This document shows positions 16,429 to 25,502 of a stretch of 64,000 nucleotides of DNA, piece by piece. Position numbers and translations under genes: made by a program. Origin of the DNA: ASV31 sp965229765. Its GTDB lineage: Bacteria > Pseudomonadota > Alphaproteobacteria > Rhodobacterales > Rhodobacteraceae. The notes beneath the pieces were generated by a model. That model did not search any database. It was not told the DNA's origin and saw nothing but the letters and a program-made list of their open reading frames with translations. The first letter of the stretch is position 1. Each line of letters begins with the position of its first letter. The stretch lies in contig CBDDJT010000002.1 of assembly GCA_965229765.1 (NCBI GenBank), positions 186,001 through 250,000 on the forward strand. The letters run 5' to 3'.

Positions 16429-17401
16429 TCAGCGCGTCACGACGGGGATGCAGTTGGCATTGGCGGCGATGAGGACGGCGCAGAAGCGGCGCGCGTCCGA
16501 GATGTCGTCAAAGCCCACGACGCGCAGCCGGTAGAACGTCTTGCCGCCGCTTTCGGCGCGCTGGATCACCCGCTTGCGGCCCTCGATGTAGTCGTCGAAG
16601 CGGTCAGAGATCTTGTCCCATTCGCCAACCGCGATCTCGCGGCTTTCGAATGCGCCAAGCTGCCACGAGGCGGGTTCCCGGAGGCAGGCTGTCGGGATCG
16701 ACGTCGATGGAGGCGACTGCGGGCCCCGCGACACCGCTGGCCACGGCCAAGGCCACGGCGCGCGCCGTCAGGTCGATATCGGGGCGCGGCACGGGGCGTG
16801 GCGAAGACCGGACACCGGGCACACTTTCGGGGATGGCCCTGATCGCCGGAGCCTCGGCAAGGGGGGCCTCGGCAAGGGAGGTGTCGGGCGTGGGCGTCTG
16901 GATGGTGCCGCTAAGGGGCTCGGCGCCCTCGGCAAGGCGGTCCGCCAGGGCAAGCGCCGCCTGCTCTCGCGTCAGGGGCTCGGCGGTCCCTGCGGTCTGG
17001 GCGCTTTCGGCCAGAACTTCCTCGGCGCTGGGCGGACTGGCATCCGCCAGGCGCGAGGGGGCAAGATCCTCGTCCGTCAAGGCGGTTGGCGGGGGGGCCA
17101 GTGCCAGCGTGTCGGCGGGCGCCTCGGCCACGCCATCGGCGGCGACGGCGTTGACGGCAAGCCCCTGGTGCGCGGCCAGCTGGCCGCCCGGATCCTCTGG
17201 CGCGATGCGCATCGGGCCTTCCAGTGCCACGATCACCGGCACGCCGCTGACGTCGCGCACCGCCAGTTGGTACCCCCAGACAGACAGCCCCGCGATCAGC
17301 GCCAACGATGTCAGCGCCCCGATCCAGTTCAGGAGTGTGGTAATATAGCCGCCCGATAGGGCTGGATACTCTGCGCCTGTGCCCAGATGCGCCTGTGCCA
17401 T
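16429..17401 (-). pseudogene. SPOR-domain membrane protein, split by a one-base insertion
   Basis: One gene is divided over two frames. The 5' frame (from ATG 17401) encodes a cytoplasmic start, one membrane span (LTSLALIAGLSVWGYQLAV), a long Ala/Glu/Pro/Thr-rich periplasmic linker and the entry to SPOR, DPDSLPPGTRLV. The 3' frame supplies the rest: QLGAFESREIAVGEWDKI and FYRLRVVGFDDISDARRFC. Removing one C of the CC at 16663-16664 rejoins LPPGTRLVQLGAF, the expected SPOR sequence. SPOR domains bind septal denuded glycan. A sequencing or assembly error is as plausible as a real lesion. It lies between argS and nagZ. Confidence 0.88.
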
Positions 17402-17475
17402 GATCTTGCCTCGCCGGAGCGTTGGCCGCCCCTATGTCCGCCTTGCCTGCTCGATGACGGCGATCTGCGCTTTTG

Positions 17476-19200
17476 TCAGCGCATTTCGTTGACCGGCGTC
17501 ACCCCCAGAATACCAAGACCAGCGGAAATAACAACGCCGACGGCCCTTGGCAGGGCGATTTTACCCGCCGATGCGGCAGGATCACCCTCTTGCAGGAAGC
17601 GCAGCGAGGGATCGTCGTTGCCGCGGTTCCACAGGGCGTGGAAGGCAGAGGCCAGATCGTAGAGGTAGAACGCCACCCGGTGCGGTTCGTGTCCGCGCGC
17701 CGCGATCTCGACAAGGCGCGGCCATTCGGCCAGCTTTCTGGCCACCTCGAACTCGGCCGGATCGGTCAGATCCGGGGTGTCAGTCAGGGTGATCCCGGCG
17801 TCCCCTGCCTTGCGCAGGACGGACTGCACCCGCGCATGGGCGTATTGCACGTAGAAGACCGGGTTGTCCTTGGACTGGTCCAGAACCTTGTCGAAGTCGA
17901 AGTCGAGTGGCGCGTCGTTCTTGCGCGTCAGCATGACGAAACGCGTCACGTCCGCGCCCACCTGGTCGACCACGTCGCGCAGGGTGACGAAGTTGCCCGC
18001 CCGCTTGGACATCTTGAAGGGCTCGCCGTTCTTGTAGAGCCGGACAAGCTGCGTCAGCTTTATGTCGAGTGGCACGCGGCCGTCCGAAAGGGCGCTTACG
18101 GCGGCCTTCATGCGTTTCACATAGCCGCCGTGATCGGCGCCGAAGATGTCGATCAGCTGGTCGAAGCCGCGTTCGATCTTGTCGTAGTGATAGGCGATGT
18201 CGGGGGCGAAATAGGTCCAGCTGCCGTCCGATTTCATCACCGGGCGGTCCACGTCGTCGCCATGCGCCGTCGAGCGGAACAGCGTCTGTTCGCGCGGCTC
18301 CCAATCCTCGGGGGTCTTGCCCTTGGGCGGCTCCAGCACGCCCTCGTAGATCAGGCCCTTGTCCTTGAGCGCGGCCAGCGCGCCCTCGATCCGGCCGGTG
18401 TCGTAGAGCGACTTTTCCGAGAAATAGTGATCCATCCTGACCCCAAGCGCGGCAAGGTCGGCGCGGATCAGGTCCATCATCTGCCCGGTGGCGAAATCGC
18501 GCACGACTTGAAGCCAGTCGGATTCCGGCCGGTCCAGCAGGCTGTCGCCATATTTTTCCTTCAGCGCCTCGCCCACCGGCACGAGGTAGTCCCCGGGGTA
18601 CAATCCCTCGGCGATCTCGGGCGACAGGCCGCAGGCCTCGCGGTAGCGTTCGAACGCCGAGCGTGCGAGCACGTCGACCTGCGCGCCGCCATCGTTGATG
18701 TAATATTCCCGCGTGACGTCATGGCCCGCGTATTCCAGCAGGCTGGCGAGCGCGTCGCCGAAGACCGCGCCCCGGGTGTGACCCACGTGCAGGGGGCCGG
18801 TGGGGTTGGCCGAGACATACTCGATATCCACCCGTTGCCCCTGCCCCATCGCCGAGCGGCCGAAATCGGCGCCCCGGGCCAGAGCGGCGGTCACGATCCC
18901 GCCCCAGACGGACGGTGCAAGGCGCAGGTTCAGAAAGCCGGGGCCCGCGACCTCGGCGCTGTCGATGCGCGGATCCTCGGCAAGGGCTGCGGCCAGCGCC
19001 TCGGCGATGTCGCGCGGCTTCAGGCCGGCGGGCTTGGCCAGCACCATCGCGGCATTGGTGGCCATGTCGCCATGGGCGGCGTCGCGGGGCGGTTCCACCG
19101 CGACATTGCCCATGTCCAGCCCGGCCGGCAGCGTACCGGCCTGCACCAGTGAGTCCAGCCGGTCTATCACCAGCGCGCGGATGTCGTTGAACAGGTTCAT
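17476..19200 (-). CDS. argS: Arginyl-tRNA synthetase
   Basis: This 574-aa class I synthetase charges tRNA-Arg. The N-terminal Add-1 domain begins MNLFNDIRALVIDRLDSLV. The HIGH equivalent is PTGPLHVGHTRG and the KMSKS loop appears as FKMSKRAGNFV. The C-terminal DALR anticodon domain ends LGILGVTPVNEMR. I placed the start at ATG 19200; the longer frame adds 18 residues without similarity to the family. About 70 bp separate it from dgt upstream and from the SPOR gene downstream. Confidence 0.96.
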   Translation of the reverse strand: MNLFNDIRALVIDRLDSLVQAGTLPAGLDMGNVAVEPPRDAAHGDMATNAAMVLAKPAGLKPRDIAEALAAALAEDPRIDSAEVAGPGFLNLRLAPSVWGGIVTAALARGADFGRSAMGQGQRVDIEYVSANPTGPLHVGHTRGAVFGDALASLLEYAGHDVTREYYINDGGAQVDVLARSAFERYREACGLSPEIAEGLYPGDYLVPVGEALKEKYGDSLLDRPESDWLQVVRDFATGQMMDLIRADLAALGVRMDHYFSEKSLYDTGRIEGALAALKDKGLIYEGVLEPPKGKTPEDWEPREQTLFRSTAHGDDVDRPVMKSDGSWTYFAPDIAYHYDKIERGFDQLIDIFGADHGGYVKRMKAAVSALSDGRVPLDIKLTQLVRLYKNGEPFKMSKRAGNFVTLRDVVDQVGADVTRFVMLTRKNDAPLDFDFDKVLDQSKDNPVFYVQYAHARVQSVLRKAGDAGITLTDTPDLTDPAEFEVARKLAEWPRLVEIAARGHEPHRVAFYLYDLASAFHALWNRGNDDPSLRFLQEGDPAASAGKIALPRAVGVVISAGLGILGVTPVNEMR

Positions 19201-19268
19201 GCCCGGTCCCTTCTGCCTTCGGCTGCGGTCTATCACGGCAACGGGCGGGGTCAACGGCGCTGGCGCGG

Positions 19269-20432
19269 CTATCGCGGGGCGCGACTGTCGTGGTCAGAGC
19301 CGAAGAGGCCCGCGTGAGACTGAAGCGCAAAGCGGTCGGTCATGCCGGCGATGTAGTCCGCCACGATGCGCGCCAGCGCGGTATCGTCGCGCGCCTCTGC
19401 CACGTCCTTGCGCCATTGCTTGGGCAACAGGTCGGGTTCGGCCATGTAGCGCGGGAACAGGTCGTCGATGACCTGTGTCACCTCTGCCCGCATGGCGATG
19501 ACATCGGGCGCGCGGTACATGCGGCGGAACAGAAACGCGCGGATCACCTTCAGGTCGGACCAGATTGCAGGGGAAAACCGCAGGACCGGACGGTCGGCGG
19601 CGCGGATGTCGTCGGCGGTGCGCGGGGCCAGCGCGTCGAGCGCGCCGCGCGCTTCGGCGATCACGTCCTCGACCAGAAGCCCGAAGAAGCGGCGCAGCGC
19701 CTCGTGCCGGCGGCGGTAGTAATTGAGGCCGGGGTATTTCGCGTCCACCTGGGCAAAGCAGTCGCCCAGAAGCGGCAGTTCGGCCAGTTCATCGGTGGAA
19801 AAGAGTTCCGCCCGCAGCCCGTCGTGCAGGTCGTGACTGTTGTAGGCGATGTCGTCGGAAAGTGCTGCGACCTGCGCCTCTGCGCTGGCGTGGGTGTGAA
19901 GCTCCAGATCGTGGCGGGCGTTGTAGTCGGCCAGCGCATAAGGAATGTCGCCGGTGACGGGCCCATTGTGCTTGGCGATGCCTTCGAGCGTTTCCCACGT
20001 CAGGTTCAGCCCGTCGAACTCTGCATAGTGGCGTTCCAGCGAGGTGACGATACGGATGGCCTGCGCGTTGTGGTCGAACCCGCCGTAAGGGGCCATCAGC
20101 CGCGACAGCGCGTCCTCTCCGGTATGGCCGAAGGGCGGGTGGCCGAGGTCGTGCGCCAGCGCCACGGCTTCTGTCAGTTCGGGGTTCAATCCAAGCGTCC
20201 CGGCGATGGTGCGCGCGACCTGCGCCACCTCGATCGAATGGGTGAGGCGGGTGCGGAAATAGTCGCCCTCGTGCTCGATGAAGACCTGCGTCTTGTGCTT
20301 GAGCCGCCGGAAGGCCGAGGCGTGGATGATCCGGTCACGGTCACGCTGGAAACAGGAGCGAAAGGTGCTTTCCTCTTCGGGGAAAAGCCGCCCGCGGCTG
20401 GCCGCCGGATCGGATGCATATGGCGCGTGCAT
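19269..20432 (-). CDS. dgt: dGTPase-like HD-domain triphosphohydrolase
   Basis: This 387-aa protein matches the alphaproteobacterial deoxyguanosinetriphosphate triphosphohydrolase-like family, which hydrolyses dNTPs to nucleoside and tripolyphosphate. HD-domain metal ligands are visible: RLTHSIEVAQVAR, LAHDLGHPPFGHTGEDAL and, later, DDIAYNSHDLHDG. The N-terminus has the typical FRSCFQRDRDRIIHASAFRR segment. Length is normal. It precedes argS on the same strand, the usual order in Rhodobacterales. Confidence 0.93.
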   Translation of the reverse strand: MHAPYASDPAASRGRLFPEEESTFRSCFQRDRDRIIHASAFRRLKHKTQVFIEHEGDYFRTRLTHSIEVAQVARTIAGTLGLNPELTEAVALAHDLGHPPFGHTGEDALSRLMAPYGGFDHNAQAIRIVTSLERHYAEFDGLNLTWETLEGIAKHNGPVTGDIPYALADYNARHDLELHTHASAEAQVAALSDDIAYNSHDLHDGLRAELFSTDELAELPLLGDCFAQVDAKYPGLNYYRRRHEALRRFFGLLVEDVIAEARGALDALAPRTADDIRAADRPVLRFSPAIWSDLKVIRAFLFRRMYRAPDVIAMRAEVTQVIDDLFPRYMAEPDLLPKQWRKDVAEARDDTALARIVADYIAGMTDRFALQSHAGLFGSDHDSRAPR

Positions 20433-20490
20433 GGGGCTGCCTTTGTCCTGTCCTGTCCCGTTGCCGGTATAGGGAGATTCGCGGCGCGGG

Positions 20491-22134
20491 TCAGTGCGTT
20501 AGAATCGCGAACGCCTCCCACGGGGCAAGGGTGATGCGGCCCTGCGCCTCTTGCCGGGGCGAGACCGTCCAGACAAGCGCCTCTCCCGTGCAGGCCAGCC
20601 CAGCCGGGACGTCGAAGGCCGCGGTGTCGCCGGTCATGTTCGCGATGACGGCCAGCCGTGCTTCGGGCGCGGTGCGGGTATAGGCCATGACCTGCGGGTG
20701 ATCGGCGGCATGGGGCGTGTAGCGGCCTGTCACGATGACCGGATGCGCCTTTCGCAGGGCGATCAGGCGGCGGTAATGGGCAAGGACGCTGTCGGGGTCG
20801 GCCCGGTCGGCGTCGACGTTCACGGTGATGTGGTTGGCGTTCAGTTCTATCCAAGGGGTGCCGGTGGTAAAGCCCGCGCCCGGGCCGCCGGTCCATTGCA
20901 TCGGTGTGCGGGCGTTGTCGCGGCCGTTGGCGTTGGCGCCGTCGAGGAAATCGGCAAAGCCCACGCCCGCCGCCATCAGGTCGGCATGCTGGCCGAGCGT
21001 TTCGACGTCGCGGAACTGATCCAGCCGGGCAAAGCGGGCATTGGTCATGCCGATCTCTTCGCCCTGATAGACAAAGGGCGTGCCCTTCATCAGGTGGATA
21101 GCGGTGGCAAGGCACCTGGCCGAACGGACGCGGTACGCGCCGTCATCGCCGTATTTCGACACCTGCCGGGGCAGGTCGTGGTTCGACAGGAACAGCGCGT
21201 TCCAGCCATCGTCGGCCAGGGCCGCCTGCCAGTCCGAAAGGACACGCTTGAACCCGACGAGGTCAAAGGCGCGCGGACGCCACTTGCCGCGCACCGGATC
21301 CCAGCCCTGCATCACATGGGCGAACTGGAACACCATGTCGAGTTCCGCCCGGTCGCGCCCGCAATAGAGCAGCGCCGTGCCGGGCGAGACCGACCAGCTT
21401 TCGCCGATGGTCATCACGTCGCGGCCCGACAGCGTTTCGCGGTGCATCTCTTGGAGGAAGGGGTGCAGATGCGGGCCTTCCTCGTAGAGGCGGGCATCCA
21501 CGTCCTTGCCGATCAGGCTGATGACATCCATGCGGAAGCCCGCGATGCCCCGGTCGAGCCAGCGGTTCATCATGGCGTGAATTTCGGCGCGCAGCGCGGG
21601 GTTCTGCCAGTCGAGATCGGGTTGGGCCGGGCTGAAGTAGTGGAAATAGTATTTTCCGATGCCCGGCACATAGGTCCAGGCCGGGCCGCCGAAGCAGGCA
21701 CGCTGGTCATCGGGCGGGCCGCCGTCCGGGGCGGGGTCGCGCCAGATGTAGAAGCGGTGCTCTGGCGCCGCGGCATCGGCGCAGGCGGCGCGAAACCAGC
21801 CGTGCCGGTCAGAAGTGTGGTTGACCACAAGGTCCATCACGATGCCGATGTCGCGCGCGCGCGCCTCGGCCACAAGGCGATCGAAGTCGTCCATCGTGCC
21901 GAACTCTGGCGCAATGGCGTCGTAATCGGCGATATCATAGCCGTTGTCGGCCATCGGAGAGGCATAGACCGGCGAAAGCCAGACAAAGCCGATGCCGAGA
22001 TCGGCAAGGTGGTCCAGCCGCGAGATGATGCCGGGAATGTCGCCGATGCCGTCGCCGTTGCTGTCGGCGAAGCTGCGGGGATAGATCTGGTAGCCCGTGG
22101 CGGTTTGCCACCATGCGAGGTCGGTGTCAGGCAT
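20491..22134 (-). CDS. GH13 alpha-glucosidase (oligo-1,6-glucosidase type)
   Basis: This 547-aa TIM-barrel glycosidase hydrolyses terminal alpha-glucosidic bonds. The four GH13 regions are DLVVNHTSD, GFRMDVIS (nucleophile Asp), IGESWS (acid/base Glu) and LSNHDLPRQ (third Asp). The early SFADSNGDGIGDIPGI calcium-site-like loop is typical of the oligo-1,6-glucosidase/trehalose-6-phosphate hydrolase subfamily. A C-terminal beta domain follows residue 460. No signal peptide is visible, so it is cytoplasmic. No sugar transporter or regulator is adjacent, so substrate preference stays open. Confidence 0.92.
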   Translation of the reverse strand: MPDTDLAWWQTATGYQIYPRSFADSNGDGIGDIPGIISRLDHLADLGIGFVWLSPVYASPMADNGYDIADYDAIAPEFGTMDDFDRLVAEARARDIGIVMDLVVNHTSDRHGWFRAACADAAAPEHRFYIWRDPAPDGGPPDDQRACFGGPAWTYVPGIGKYYFHYFSPAQPDLDWQNPALRAEIHAMMNRWLDRGIAGFRMDVISLIGKDVDARLYEEGPHLHPFLQEMHRETLSGRDVMTIGESWSVSPGTALLYCGRDRAELDMVFQFAHVMQGWDPVRGKWRPRAFDLVGFKRVLSDWQAALADDGWNALFLSNHDLPRQVSKYGDDGAYRVRSARCLATAIHLMKGTPFVYQGEEIGMTNARFARLDQFRDVETLGQHADLMAAGVGFADFLDGANANGRDNARTPMQWTGGPGAGFTTGTPWIELNANHITVNVDADRADPDSVLAHYRRLIALRKAHPVIVTGRYTPHAADHPQVMAYTRTAPEARLAVIANMTGDTAAFDVPAGLACTGEALVWTVSPRQEAQGRITLAPWEAFAILTH

Positions 22135-22282
22135 CGGGCGATCCTTGCGACGCGGGTACGGGCACAGGGACCGGTGTCAGCGCAAACTTCCGGCACGTCA
22201 ACCGCCGAAGACGCACCCGGCCCGTCTTGTCGCGCGCGCCCACCCGGCTTATCTTGCAACCATAGTACCGGAGGCGCGAGAC

Positions 22283-22612
22283 ATGGATCTGACCCTTCCC
22301 CCGAAAGTGACCCCCCGGGCCTTTGACCGGCTGGCCGAGATCGGCGCGGGCGCGCAGGGCAAGGCATTGCGCGTGGCGGTCGAAGGCGGCGGCTGTTCGG
22401 GATTCCAGTACGAAATTTCGCTGGACGATCCCGCCGACGAGGATCTGGTGATCGAAAAGGACGGCGAGCGCGTGGTGGTGGACGAGGTGTCGCTTCCGTT
22501 TCTGGCGAACGCCGTCATCGATTTCTCGGACGAGCTGATCGGGGCCCGTTTCGTCATCGAGAACCCCAACGCCACGTCAAGCTGCGGCTGCGGCACATCG
22601 TTCTCGATCTGA
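22283..22612 (+). CDS. erpA: A-type iron-sulfur carrier (ErpA/IscA family)
   Basis: This 109-aa HesB/IscA protein carries Fe-S clusters to apo-enzymes. The three cluster cysteines are present: GGGCSGFQYEI and the terminal SSCGCGTSFSI. The ATG at 22283 has GGAGG upstream (22270-22274). It is divergent from the glucosidase gene and convergent with the cytochrome gene. ErpA and IscA cannot be separated with confidence from sequence alone. Confidence 0.93.
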   Translation: MDLTLPPKVTPRAFDRLAEIGAGAQGKALRVAVEGGGCSGFQYEISLDDPADEDLVIEKDGERVVVDEVSLPFLANAVIDFSDELIGARFVIENPNATSSCGCGTSFSI

Positions 22613-22626
22613 TATCAACGCCCCGG

Positions 22627-22651
22627 CCTGTCGGCGCCGCCGCCCGACAGG
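22627..22651. terminator. Hairpin between convergent erpA and cytochrome c genes
   Basis: CCTGTCGG (22627-22634) pairs with CCGACAGG (22644-22651) across a 9-nt loop in the 66-bp convergent gap. No T-tract follows on either side; it may act on both strands. Confidence 0.6.
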
Positions 22652-22678
22652 GGCGGCGACGCCAGGAGTTTGTTTCGG

Positions 22679-23092
22679 CTACTCCTGGACGGTCGAGAGA
22701 TACTCGATCAGGGCAAGAATCCGGCTGCGAACGTAGATCTCGCGATCTTGGCCGGTGAAGTAGTCGCCCAGGGCGGTGTTCGCTTCGAACGAGTAGCGAT
22801 CGCCCCAGACCGGCATTTCGCGCGTGCCGTGCGCTCCGACCATCGACGCGCCCTCGATGATGCCGTAGACCTCCGAGACCGGGAAAACCCCGCCGTTGCC
22901 CGTCTGAAGCCCGGTGAGGTCCGGCAGGCTCACGCTCAGAAGCTCGGCCAGCGGCCCCGCTCCCTTTGCATCGGCACCATGACAACTGGCGCAACTGTTC
23001 ATGTACTCCCGCTCTCCCAGAGAGGTTTCCTGTCCGAGGGCGGACAGAGGCACAGCCATTAAAGCGGCGGCAAAAACCAGATCGATACGCAT
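22679..23092 (-). CDS. Periplasmic c-type cytochrome
   Basis: This 137-aa protein has a signal peptide (LVFAAALMAVPLSALG with AxG cleavage before QETS) and one haem c motif CASCH near residue 35; the distal Met is probably in REMPVWGDRY. It is a monohaem class I cytochrome expected in the periplasm. The second ATG of ATGATG (23092) is better spaced from GGGAGGG than the first (23095). A perfect FNR box and a matched -10 lie upstream, so expression is likely to rise at low oxygen. Its redox partner is not identifiable here. Confidence 0.88.
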   Translation of the reverse strand: MRIDLVFAAALMAVPLSALGQETSLGEREYMNSCASCHGADAKGAGPLAELLSVSLPDLTGLQTGNGGVFPVSEVYGIIEGASMVGAHGTREMPVWGDRYSFEANTALGDYFTGQDREIYVRSRILALIEYLSTVQE

Positions 23093-23127
23093 CATACCCT
23101 CCCGAAATGTGTGTCTGAACTCCTTCA

Positions 23128-23168
23128 GTATTGCGTGCCGTCTCGGTCGCTACCTTGATACCGATCAA
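23128..23168 (-). promoter_or_regulatory. Perfect FNR/FnrL box with class II-spaced promoter
   Basis: TTGAT-ACCG-ATCAA at 23155-23168 matches the FNR consensus TTGAT-N4-ATCAA exactly. On the minus strand AATACT (23128-23133) sits where a -10 element belongs if the box is centred at -41.5, the class II activation position. The cytochrome start is 63 nt downstream of the box. No other perfect FNR box was noticed in the window. Confidence 0.8.
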
Positions 23169-23301
23169 TCACCCGGAGAGAGCAAGGCAGACCCATAGCA
23201 TTCGCGAAGCGCGAAACGCTGTCTTCGGGGACGGGCATCCGCACCGGGCCGGCGCGCTATGCCTGTTGCCATGCGGTCCCGGCTGCTGATAGCCCGCGGC
23301 C

Positions 23302-24495
23302 ATGCGCGACACCCTTGACACCCTGATCCTTGGCGCTGGCGCCGCCGGCATGATGTGCGCGGCCCAGGCCGGTGCGCGGGGTGGCCGGGTGCTGGTCGTG
23401 GATCACGCAAGGGCGCCGGGCGAGAAGATCCGGATCTCTGGCGGGGGGCGGTGCAATTTCACCAACCTTCATGCGGGACCCGAAAACTTTCTGTCGGAGA
23501 ATCCGCATTTCGCCAAATCGGCGCTGGCGCGCTATACCCAGTGGGATTTCCTGGACCTTGTCGCGCGCCATCGCATCGCCTGGCACGAAAAGACGCTGGG
23601 GCAGCTGTTCTGCGACGGTTCGGCGAGGGAAATCGTGGCGATGCTGCTGGACGAGATGCGGGCGGTGGGGGCGGAACTGCGGTTGCAGGTGTCGGCCACC
23701 GGGATCGAAAGGGCGCCCGAGGGATTTCGCGTCACCCTGTCGGACGGTGCAGTGGTGGCGGCGCGGGCGCTGGTGCTGGCGACGGGGGGCAAGTCGATTC
23801 CCAAGATGGGCGCCACCGGGTTTGCCTATGACGTGGCGCGGCAGTTCGGGCTGCGCGTGACACAGACGCGCCCGGCGCTGGTACCACTGACTTTCGGAGA
23901 TGCATGGAAGGCACGGATGGCGGGGCTGGCGGGCGTTTCGCTTCCGGTGCGGGCGACCTGCGGCGGGGCGGCCTTTGACGAGGCGATGCTGTTCACGCAC
24001 CGGGGGCTGTCGGGGCCGGCAGTCCTTCAGGTGTCAAGCTATTGGCGCGAGGGCGACGGCGTGACGCTGACGCTTTTGCCGGACGGGGGACTGGCGCATC
24101 TGAAGGAGGCGCGGGCGACGCACGGACGGCTCGCGCTTGCCACCGTGCTGGCCGAGGTGCTGCCACAGCGGCTGGCCGCCGCCTGGGGCGACTGGCACGG
24201 GCTGGCGGGCAACGTGGCCGATTGTTCCGACGCCCGCCTTGCAGAGATCGCGGGCGGGCTGGAGAGATGGGAGGTGGTGCCGGCGGGTTCTGAAGGCTAC
24301 CGCACGGCAGAGGTGACACTGGGCGGCGTCGCGACCGGGGCGCTGAACGCCCGCACGATGGAGGCAAGGACGGTGCCCGGGCTTTACCTGATCGGCGAAG
24401 CGGTGGACGTGACCGGCTGGCTTGGCGGCTACAACTTTCAATGGGCATGGTCGTCGGGCTGGGCGGCCGGCACCGCGATTGCCGAGGCCGGCTGA
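23302..24495 (+). CDS. HI0933/YhiN-family FAD-dependent oxidoreductase
   Basis: This 397-aa flavoprotein has an N-terminal FAD-binding Rossmann motif (LILGAGAAGMMCAAQAGARG), the family hallmark EKIRISGGGRCNFTNL, and the C-terminal signature EAVDVTGWLGGYNFQWAWSS that closes the FAD site. It belongs to the BaiN/HI0933 group; the best-studied member reduces bile-acid double bonds but the general substrate is unknown. It is divergent from the cytochrome gene across a 200-bp spacer. It is followed by a repeat element before xth. Confidence 0.88.
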   Translation: MRDTLDTLILGAGAAGMMCAAQAGARGGRVLVVDHARAPGEKIRISGGGRCNFTNLHAGPENFLSENPHFAKSALARYTQWDFLDLVARHRIAWHEKTLGQLFCDGSAREIVAMLLDEMRAVGAELRLQVSATGIERAPEGFRVTLSDGAVVAARALVLATGGKSIPKMGATGFAYDVARQFGLRVTQTRPALVPLTFGDAWKARMAGLAGVSLPVRATCGGAAFDEAMLFTHRGLSGPAVLQVSSYWREGDGVTLTLLPDGGLAHLKEARATHGRLALATVLAEVLPQRLAAAWGDWHGLAGNVADCSDARLAEIAGGLERWEVVPAGSEGYRTAEVTLGGVATGALNARTMEARTVPGLYLIGEAVDVTGWLGGYNFQWAWSSGWAAGTAIAEAG

Positions 24496-24571
24496 CGGGC
24501 GATCCCGTGACAGGGCCAAGCGGGACGGGCCCGAGCGCGACGGGTCCCCGCGCCGCGCCCGGCCCCGGCCG

Positions 24572-24619
24572 CCGGGGGCGCTGCCCCCGGACCCCCGGAG
24601 TATTTGTGAACAGAAGAAG
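24572..24619 (+). repeat. Dispersed hairpin repeat, copy 1
   Basis: CCGGGGGC-GCT-GCCCCCGG (24572-24590) forms a perfect 8-bp stem and is followed by CCCCCGGAGTATTTGTGAAC and AGAAGAAG. The same tail occurs inverted at 30848-30879 and in weaker form at 13693-13714. All three lie in intergenic DNA just downstream of a gene end, as expected for a family of terminator-linked repeats. Confidence 0.75.
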
Positions 24620-24693
24620 CAGCGGCGGCGGTCGCTTTGCCGGGTTGCGCGCCCCTGCCCCGCGCCGCTAACTGGGGCGGCAGGAGGATCGCC

Positions 24694-25473
24694 ATGCGGA
24701 TTGCGACGTACAACATCAACGGGGTGAAGGCGCGGATCGAGACCGTGCTGGGCTGGCTGGAACGCGAGACCCCCGACGTGGCGGTGCTGCAAGAGATCAA
24801 GTCGGTGGACGAGGCCTTTCCCCGCGCGCCCTTCGAGGACCTTGGATACAACCTTGAGACCCACGGGCAGAAGGGGTTCAACGGCGTTGCGATCCTGTCG
24901 AAGTTCCCGCTGGAGGACGTGGCGCGCGGCCTGCCGGGCGATGACGGAGACGAACAGGCGCGCTGGATCGAGGCGACGGTGGTGGGCAAGCGCGCGGTGC
25001 GGGTGTGCGGGCTGTACCTGCCCAACGGCAACCCGTCGCCGGGGCCGAAATACGACTACAAGCTGGCGTGGATGGAGCGGCTGCGCGCACGCGCCGCCGA
25101 CCTGATCGCCGAGGAAGTTCCGGGCCTGATGCTGGGCGACTACAACGTCATTCCGCAGGCCGAGGACGCGGCCCGGCCCGGGGCGTGGGAGACCGATGCG
25201 CTCTACCGACCGGAAACGCGCGACGCGTTCCGGCGGCTTGTGAACCTCGGGTTCACAGAGGCGTTCCGCGCCCGGCGGCAGGGCGGCGGGCACTACAGCT
25301 TCTGGGACTACCAGGCCGGGGCCTGGGATCGCAATGACGGCATCCGCATCGACCATGCGCTTCTGACGCCGCAGGCAGCGGACCTGATGACCGACTGCTG
25401 GATCGAGACCGACATGCGCGGGCGCGAGAAGCCGTCCGATCACGTTCCGGTCTGGGTGGATCTGGAGGCGTAG
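24694..25473 (+). CDS. xth: Exodeoxyribonuclease III
   Basis: This 259-aa enzyme is an ExoIII-type AP endonuclease/3'-5' exonuclease of base excision repair. Seen: MRIATYNINGVKAR, the metal Glu in VLQEIKS, GLYLPNGNP, LMLGDYNVIP and the His/Asp end IDHALLTPQ and KPSDHVPVWVDL. The ATG has AGGAGG 7 nt upstream (24682-24687). It is convergent with the methyltransferase gene across a hairpin cluster. Confidence 0.95.
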   Translation: MRIATYNINGVKARIETVLGWLERETPDVAVLQEIKSVDEAFPRAPFEDLGYNLETHGQKGFNGVAILSKFPLEDVARGLPGDDGDEQARWIEATVVGKRAVRVCGLYLPNGNPSPGPKYDYKLAWMERLRARAADLIAEEVPGLMLGDYNVIPQAEDAARPGAWETDALYRPETRDAFRRLVNLGFTEAFRARRQGGGHYSFWDYQAGAWDRNDGIRIDHALLTPQAADLMTDCWIETDMRGREKPSDHVPVWVDLEA

Positions 25474-25502
25474 ACGGGACAGTACCCTTGCGTGCGGTGG
25501 TG

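Noticed and set aside
16429..17401. Two separate genes at the SPOR locus
   Set aside because: The two frames join into one normal SPOR protein when a single base is removed; neither half makes sense alone.
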